From Aristolochia californica (Eukaryota; Streptophyta; Magnoliopsida; Piperales; Aristolochiaceae): a stretch of 64,000 bases of DNA. Every line of letters begins with the position of its first letter. Position 1 is the stretch's first letter. A model generated the notes under the pieces. That model did no database searches, was not told the DNA's origin, and saw only the letters and a list, made by a program, of their open reading frames with translations. A program made the position numbers and the translations under genes. The stretch spans positions 15,320,157 to 15,384,156 of the forward strand of contig JARWKL010000016.1 of NCBI GenBank assembly GCA_029961685.1. The letters are read 5' to 3'. Below are positions 57,897 to 64,000 of the stretch, piece by piece.

Positions 57897-58589
57897 TCCC
57901 CTTCCCCGCGCTTATTTGGCAGTTTTTCTCCTACCATTTGAGAATCAGTGGCCGGTGTTGTGACACCGTGATGGAGGAGATTATTTCTACACTTTTGACC
58001 AATGCCTATAGACCCACTACCTACAGAGGATAGGAGTGTTCCCAACATCTAGTGTGAGACAAGTCTATTATTCACCCCAAATGTGTTTTTTTAGCTACCT
58101 TGAGAAAGTGGGTAGACTTTGTGCCCCACAGTAGGGTTACTCTTCCGCCTATGAAATTGAGCAGAAAATATTTTTGACTATAACCATTTGACTGGAGTAT
58201 GGAGCTTTGTCTTACGGCTATGGGTGATTTTACTCTCTTATAGTATGCCAACTGGGTCTCTTGGTAAAGAACAAAAAGGCCACCAGCTTGAGGGGGAGTG
58301 TTGGAAGATATCATGGATTACCATTTTATACGGGAAGATCATGTACACCATTTGCAGGAAGTTGGAAGATAAGTCCAAGCCCACATGACCAAGGAAGGCC
58401 CATGGATATTTGGTGTGTAGAAGATGGAACTCAAGCCCACAAGACCAAGGAAGGCCCACAAGTCCAAAAGAGGTGGCATCATAGTAAATAAGAAGACTTT
58501 TCATAAAGATGGCACAATTATGTAATTAGTCAAAGAGGATCAGGTCTACTTATGTATTTTCTAATGTAAAGCTTGTAGCCCCAAGCAGC

Positions 58590-59440
58590 AAATGTCAAAT
58601 TGAAAAAGAGGTTCAAGCAGTAGCAGAAAGTTCAACTTCCGAGGTATTTTTTTCTATCAAGAAAGAAACTTTATATGGAGAATTATATATAAAAAGAAAG
58701 ATACATAAGTCTATTTTCTTACCAATTCAACTAATTCATGGTATGATTTTTTCATAAGGAGATATTGATCTTGGAACAGTCAATGGTCATTCTGGAAAAA
58801 AACGAGAAACAATACTTAGTTTGGCCAGATGACAGAAATCGAAATCTGTCAGATTATTTATCTTTTGATAATTATATTTTATGAAGATAAATTATACTTG
58901 GATGAAAATTATTTAATTCTAGTTTAAGACGAAGTAAATTTCATGTCAATATGATCTATATTTAAAGATATATTCAAATGGGAAGAATCAAAGGTCATGC
59001 TAGTATTCTGTTGCATTGAAAATTTTGAATTTAAGCCAATTATTTTGCGTCACTTTTTGAGCTCTCTGGTTTGAGGGTTTATCTATACATCTCTGTTATT
59101 TGGGCTTATGGCTACATCTATGATATTTGATTCAAGCTGGGATCATTGCCATTACCTCCTCGATTGAGGGGGAGAAGTAGAAGAAGTACAAGGAAGAGGT
59201 ATTTTATTCCGTATGTTGTGGATAAGTTTTATGTGACAAAAATATTCAAGAAAGAGGGATCACTAAAGATGAAGCTTATGCATCTAAGAAAAAAATATTT
59301 ATATCGGATTATGATTATTTCATAGGTCCTTCTACAAGGTTTATTATTGTGGTTCGTATTATATATGTTGGACAATGGTCTACTTCTATTATGTCTCTTT
59401 GGAGGGGACATTATTATTGAAGAAGGTGTGGGCCTCCGCC
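58590..59440 (+). repeat. Non-coding LTR interior, plus-strand copy
   Basis: Inverted counterpart of about 60510-61400 (shared phrases: gctgggatcattgccattac, gatgaagcttatgcatct and gattatgattatttcatagg, each reverse-complemented in the other copy with small changes). It also matches 30120-30500. No protein is encoded. Confidence 0.75.
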
Positions 59441-59552
59441 CAAATTATCCACATGATCTTGATAAAAAGAGGTTTCCTAAAGTTGCTAGTCATTTTGGAA
59501 TAGGCCTTGGACCCAATTTAACATGGTATCAGAGCAAGTACTCATATTATTG
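59441..59552 (+). repeat. LTR end and primer site, family B
   Basis: The LTR tail ending CCAATTTAACA at 59523 is followed by TGGTATCAGAGCAAGTAC at 59524. The interior is cut about 30 bp later by the minus-strand LTR starting near 59555. It matches 349-480 on the minus strand. Confidence 0.7.
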
Positions 59553-59554
59553 AA

Positions 59555-59980
59555 TTTATGGAAAAGAAAAATACTTCATTGACTTCATTAACTTATTATA
59601 ATCAGAGTACATGAACTTCTATTTATAATAGAGGAAGGTAGTAGAGTCCAATTACAATAAAACTACCTATGTCCCAATTACACCCAAACTCTAACACTTA
59701 AAGATAAGTCCTAGCATAATTAAATAACTCAATATAGATAAAAGACAAACATAACTCAACTAGAACTCATCTAAGACGTAACCATAAGATAAAGATGTCC
59801 TTGTGAGTCCTTCTTGATTTTTCAACTTATGTGATAAGAATGTCAGCTCATGGTAATCATGGTGGGTCCTACTTCTTATGGGCTTGGGCCCATCTTGTGG
59901 GCCTTCCTTGGTCGTGTGGCCCATCTTATAATACTCTTAGATATGTGGGCCATCCTTAGTCATGTACCCATCTTCCAACA
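59555..59980 (-). mobile_element. LTR (3' side) of a minus-strand non-coding element
   Basis: On the minus strand it begins TGTTGGAAGATGGG at 59980, preceded by the purine-rich tract AACTTGAGGGAGAG, and ends near the family B PBS. It is the inverted relative of 62858-63165 and resembles the tail of 29461-29843. Confidence 0.7.
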
Positions 59981-61866
59981 CTCTCCCTCAAGTTGGGGTG
60001 AGAGAACATCATGAACTCCCAGCTTGCTGCAAATGATGTATAAAATCTTTTTGTATAAAATGACACATATTCCAATATGTCTTCATCTTCCAACACTTTC
60101 GCTCACACTGTTGCAGCCTTCCATGAGGCCCTGCTGGCATAGTATAAGTGAGAGTAAAAATCACTCCTAGCCAGTAAGACATTGCTCCATACTCCCAGTC
60201 CTAATGCTGGATGTAGGGCACACTCCATCTTCTATAGGTAGTGTGACTATCGACAATACTCTGAAGTGTCCACCACCGTGTCCCTACACAGGACAAAAAC
60301 TCTCAAGTGGTAGGAGTAATAAAAGTCATTACAAGGAGTAGTGCGTTTAATTATAATGGTGTCCCAATCCGAACATCGACTCTCATGATATCCCAACCGT
60401 GATATTTTTTAGAGTTATATTTGTCATGGTGTCCCAATCCGAGCACTGACTCTCATGGTGTCCCAATCGTGATATTTTTTAGAGTCAAATAAATTATGGT
60501 ATGAGAAAAGGTACTGAGGCCACCTCCTCTTCAATACTAATATCTAATCCAAAGAGACATAATAGCAACAGTTATCATGTAACACGACCATCTTTCAACA
60601 CATATAACACGAACCAAAATAATAAACCTTGTAGAAAGACCCATGAAATAATCATAATCCAATATAAATATTTTTTCTTAGATGCATGAGCTTCATCTTT
60701 TATGCTCCCCCTTTATTTAATATTTTGGTCACATAAACTTATCTACAACATATGGAATAAAATACTTCTTTCTTGTACTTCTTGTACTTCTCCCCTCAAG
60801 CTGGGAGGTAATGGCAGTGATCCCAGCTTGAACCAAATATCATAGATGCAACAATAAGCCCAAATAATATAGATGTAGTAATAAGACCTTAAACCAGAGA
60901 GAAGTGAGATATTTTCTTGATATAGCAACTCAAACAGTGACTCAAAACAAAGGCTATAAATTCGAATTTTTCAATACAATTGAATATTAGCATGACCTTT
61001 GATTCTTTCAATGCGAATATATCTTTAAATATAGATCAGATTGACAAGAAATTTTCTCCTTATGAAACTAGAATTAAATAAATTTCATCCAAGTATAAAT
61101 TATCATCATAAAATATAATTATAAGAATATAAATAATCTGATAGATTTCAGTCTCTATCATCTGGCCGAACAAAGTATTGTTTATCCTTTTTTTCCCGAA
61201 TGGCCATTGACTCTTCCAAGATCAATATATCCTTATAAAAAAATCATACCAAGAATTGGTTGAATAGGTAAGAAAATGGACTTATACATATTTCTTTTGA
61301 TATATAATTCTCTATATAAAGTCTATTTCTTGATAGAATAAAATACCTCAGAAGTTGAAGCTTTTTTTGGGCTGCAAGAGGATCTTTTCCAATCTGACCT
61401 TTACTGCTTCAAAGATCGATTTCTCTTTGTACATAACTCAGATAAAAATTTGGTTGAATAGGTAAAATAATAGACTTATAGATATTTCTTTGGATATATA
61501 TTTCTCCATATAAAGTCTAGTTCTCGATAGCATAAAATACCTCGGAAGAGGAAGCTTGTTGCTGCTACTCGAACCTTTTTGCAATCTGACCTTTGCTAAT
61601 TCAAATATATATATCTTTCTGTAGATAACTCCAATTGGAAAAAAAATTATTTTTATTTGGAAAGTAGACTCAAATATCTTTCCGTCAATATATAATTTAC
61701 AATATGAAAAACTCAGTATAGAGGTGAAAAATACAAAACAAACTACGGGTGTAGGGACTGAAAAAAATAACTATGAACCTAGACTTAGGGTTTAGGGTTT
61801 AGAGAAAAGGATCTCATTACCTTTGTGGGTTGACCAAGTCAACTCAGAAAACCTGCTCTGATACCA
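59981..61866 (-). mobile_element. Minus-strand non-coding LTR interior with internal repeats
   Basis: Extends from the primer site at 61866 (TGGTATCAGAGCAGG) to the polypurine tract at 59981-59995, with no gag or pol. It contains a roughly 190-bp segment in three tandem diverged copies (about 61195-61390, 61390-61580, 61581-61700) and a 70-bp tandem pair (60356-60425 and 60426-60495). It is 1.9 kb long and shared with 29844-30720 and 58590-59440. Confidence 0.7.
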
Positions 61867-62279
61867 TGTTGATTTTCATAACTCCATGAATTTAGGTCAT
61901 GGAGAAAAATGAGAGAGACACCATTAGGAGAAAACTGGAGGAGAAGAGGTTATAAACTTGATTCCTAACCCTCCCTCTGATGCTCTATTTATAGATTTAT
62001 GAAACTACTGTATTACAATAATACCCATGAACTTAGGGTTTAGGGTTTAGAGAAAAGGATCTCATTACCTTTGTGGGTTGACCAAGTCAACTCACAAAAC
62101 CTGCTCTGATACCATGTTGATTTTCAGGACTCCATGAATTTAGGTCATGGAGAAAAATGAGAGAGACACCATTAGGAGAAAATTGGAGGAGAAGAGGTTA
62201 TGGACTTGATTCCTAACCCTCCCTCTGATGTTCTATTTATAGATTTATGAAACTACTGTATTACAATAATACCCCTGAA
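61784..62279 (-). repeat. 248-bp tandem duplication spanning an LTR-PBS junction
   Basis: Units 61784-62031 and 62032-62279 are nearly identical, and a third copy begins at 62280. Each unit holds the leader start, the primer site TGGTATCAGAGCAGG and the last 165 bp of the LTR, so two primer sites exist (ending at 61866 and 62114). Confidence 0.88.
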
Positions 62280-62482
62280 CTTAGGGTTTAGGGTTTTAAC
62301 CCTAGAAATTTAACTTAATTACATCAATATCTCTATGAGATGACTCTTTAATTACCATCTTGTCATCTTGTATGTGGACCAATGGGCTTTCTCCTTGATT
62401 TGTGGGCCTTGAGCCCATCTTCTATATCTCTTGGATGCATGGGTCTTCCTTGGTCTTATGGGCTTGGGCCCATCTTCTAATA
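62115..62482 (-). repeat. LTR (5' side) of the minus-strand element
   Basis: On the minus strand it runs from a TGTATTAGAAGATGGG-like start at about 62482 to CTGAAAATCAACA at 62115, followed by the outer primer site. A short telomere-like gggtttagggttt lies inside and is part of this repeat. Confidence 0.6.
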
Positions 62483-62493
62483 CACTTGGATAT

Positions 62494-62667
62494 GAGAAAC
62501 TTAATACTCTGTCAAAAATATCAAATGTCAACAGTTAGGATTCCATGACAGAGGAACTTAATACCGTCAAAAATATAAAAAAAAATATCAATGGTTGGGA
62601 TTCCATGACAGTGGAACTTAATACCCCATCAAAAATAGCAAATGTCAACGGTTGGGACACTATGACG
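62494..62667. repeat. Three-unit minisatellite, 57-60 bp
   Basis: Units start at 62494, 62551 and 62611 with gaNgaacttaatac, continue through gtcaaaaata and end at ttccatgaca. The open frame 62545-62745 translates it but shows no domain. Confidence 0.88.
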
Positions 62668-62752
62668 GAGGCACATATTATTACATATATGTTATACCCT
62701 CCTGAATTGGCCAACTGGGCCTCATGGAAGAGAGCACCAGCGTGAGGGGGAG

Positions 62753-63165
62753 TGTTGGAAGATTAGAGGACTGCTATTTTATACAAAAAGTTTCTATACA
62801 TCATTTGCAGCAAACTGGGAGTTATTGATGTTCTCTCAACCCCAGCTTGAGAGGGAGTGTTGGAAGATAGGGCCGAAGCCCACAAGATGGGCCCAAACTC
62901 ATAAGAAATAGGACTCAACATGATTACCATGAGTTGACATCCTTATCACATAAGTTGGAAGATCAAGAAGGACCAACAAAGACATCTTTATCTTATGGTC
63001 ACGTCCTAGAAGAGTTCTAGTTTGAGTTATGTTTGTCTTTTATCTATATTGAGTTATTTAATTATGCAAGGACTTATCTTTAAGTGTTAAAGTTTGGGTG
63101 TAATTGGGACAAAAGTAGTTTTATTATAATTGGACTTTACTACCTTCCTTTATTTACTTAATGAA
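62753..63165 (+). repeat. LTR fragments in plus orientation
   Basis: Two purine tract plus TGTTGGAAG junctions occur (gtgagggggag before 62753, ttgagagggag before 62858), about 105 bp apart. The second leads into an LTR body that is the inverted relative of 59555-59980. No primer site follows. Confidence 0.7.
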
Positions 63166-64000
63166 TATTAATTTGACCAAGTTGACTCCCCCTAAATCTT
63201 CTCCCCCTTTTGGCATCAAAATAGGAACAAAAATTGAAATCATACAGAAAATGAATTAAAAAAATAGAGTCATATACACAAAAAGTGAATCAACTATGCT
63301 CACTTGAAAAAAAAAAAGTAAGTCAACTATGCTCAAGAGGAGTTACAGTTGACAAAGATTATAGTATTCTCGACATTTTTTTTCTTATCTCTCGAGTTTC
63401 AAATGATATTATTGGAGAGGTTAGTAAAATGAGAATACATGTATTCATAGTAAAACAAGAAAATTCCGATAAAAAAAAGAAAAATAATCAACCAACATTA
63501 TAAATAGGTGAGTATAGAAATTGGGAGGACATTTTGATTTAATTCACAAGCGTGGGAATATAGAAAGTGGTACATGAAACAAGCCTAGCTAATGCTCATT
63601 CCCTATAAATCGCCTTTATGCGGCCTCTGCTGGTCTAAGAGTGCTCGGGGTCGGTAAGGGAGGCTAGAGGCCTTGTTCGGAGAAGATGAAGTGCAGGAAG
63701 AGGAAGTGCTATATTGCTCGGATTAGTTGTAACTCAAAAAGTTATTTTTTACAAAGATACTTCAAGTTTTGAATCATACAAGTTCAGCTGGTAATCTTTA
63801 GAATACATAATGTCTTAGAAAATGCCAGAACATATTTTCTGTCAAAAGAAGCTGCCATCAATATTTCTCAATCTCTTCATACTCTTTGTGGGAAAATTCA
63901 ATGCTGAAGCTGTAAAAAAACTGGTTTTAGTGGAAAGAAGAAATCACCTGATTAGACCCACTTTGCATGGCACTATGTAGACTTGCGTAGAAGCAATAAA
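63166..64000. other. Terminal stretch, no gene identified
   Basis: Positions 63180-63225 read on the minus strand as TTTGATGCCAAAAGGGGGAG and GATTTAGGGGGAGTC, two purine tracts like those near the 3' end of some copia elements. Nothing else supports an element there. The remainder has no recognised domain; the frame 63285-63503 is AT-biased. Confidence 0.4.

Larger units (their letters stand above)
55606..58510 (+). mobile_element. Non-coding LTR element (LARD-like) inserted in RT relic
   Basis: The LTR at 55606-55861 (TGTTGGAATATGG...AATTCAACA) is followed by TGGTATCAGAACAAGG. A polypurine tract cttgagggggag precedes a second, rearranged LTR from 58299 with matching phrases (caagcccacaagaccaagg, gaggtggcatcat). 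The 2.4-kb interior has no gag or pol. Positions 56100-56530 match the other non-coding interiors at 30090-30500 and 58600-58960. The interruption of the RT relic at 55605 marks its left end; the right end and TSD are not clear. Confidence 0.65.

Noticed and set aside
61784..61805. Interstitial telomere repeat (TTTAGGG)
   Set aside because: Only two partial units, copied with the surrounding LTR, so part of the retroelement.

Overview
This window is plant (angiosperm) nuclear DNA. The evidence is Ty1/copia retrotransposons primed by initiator Met-tRNA (TGGTATCAGAGC-type sites), a BED-finger hAT transposase of the RICESLEEPER type, remnants of a CC-NBS-LRR resistance gene, a prolamin-like (ECA1-type) secreted-protein gene, GT-AG splice sites, long TC and AT microsatellites and low GC. 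I see no intact single-copy host gene. Nearly everything readable is mobile-element sequence or pseudogene. The genus cannot be fixed from the sequence.

Region 1 (1-18.2 kb) is a direct segmental duplication. Copy A (about 486-6122) and copy B (about 7925-18214) each hold the same truncated copia relic, and each has since received its own insertions. Copy A has a 376-bp TRIM with 82-bp LTRs and a 5-bp target duplication. Copy B has a 2.44-kb non-autonomous hAT element and a probable solo LTR. A scrambled NLR pseudogene lies between them on the minus strand.

Region 2 (18.2-26.1 kb) has a TATA box and the first coding segment of a prolamin-like gene. A 5.63-kb hAT element with an 8-bp target duplication splits that gene. 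The hAT transposase is almost complete, with one frameshift and a late stop. It shares termini with the 2.44-kb hAT element, so the two look like an autonomous/non-autonomous pair.

Region 3 (26.1-33.5 kb) has a 1.16-kb non-autonomous LTR element carrying a minisatellite and a 35-G run, a copia RT/RNase H relic, and LTR fragments.

Region 4 (33.5-45.6 kb) holds two copia elements of similar type in opposite orientation. The minus-strand one (33470-38820) has lost RNase H and most of one LTR. The plus-strand one (39154-45631) is full length, with LTRs, PBS, PPT and a 5-bp TSD, but is broken by stops and by 70-bp and 304-bp tandem duplications. Both leaders hold a tRNA-like antisense segment.

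Region 5 (46.2-55.6 kb) is a 1.56-kb tandem duplication of a copia RT relic. Its second copy is split by a third full-length copia element (48267-54049, minus, TSD ggtgg).

Region 6 (55.6-63.2 kb) is a nest of LTR elements without coding capacity. Their interiors are related to one another and to the one at 29.8-30.7 kb, and some lie in inverted orientation.

I found no operon-like or defence-like gene system. The most informative items are the hAT pair, the hAT disruption of the prolamin-like gene, the dated insertions (empty site against filled site), and the non-coding LTR family.
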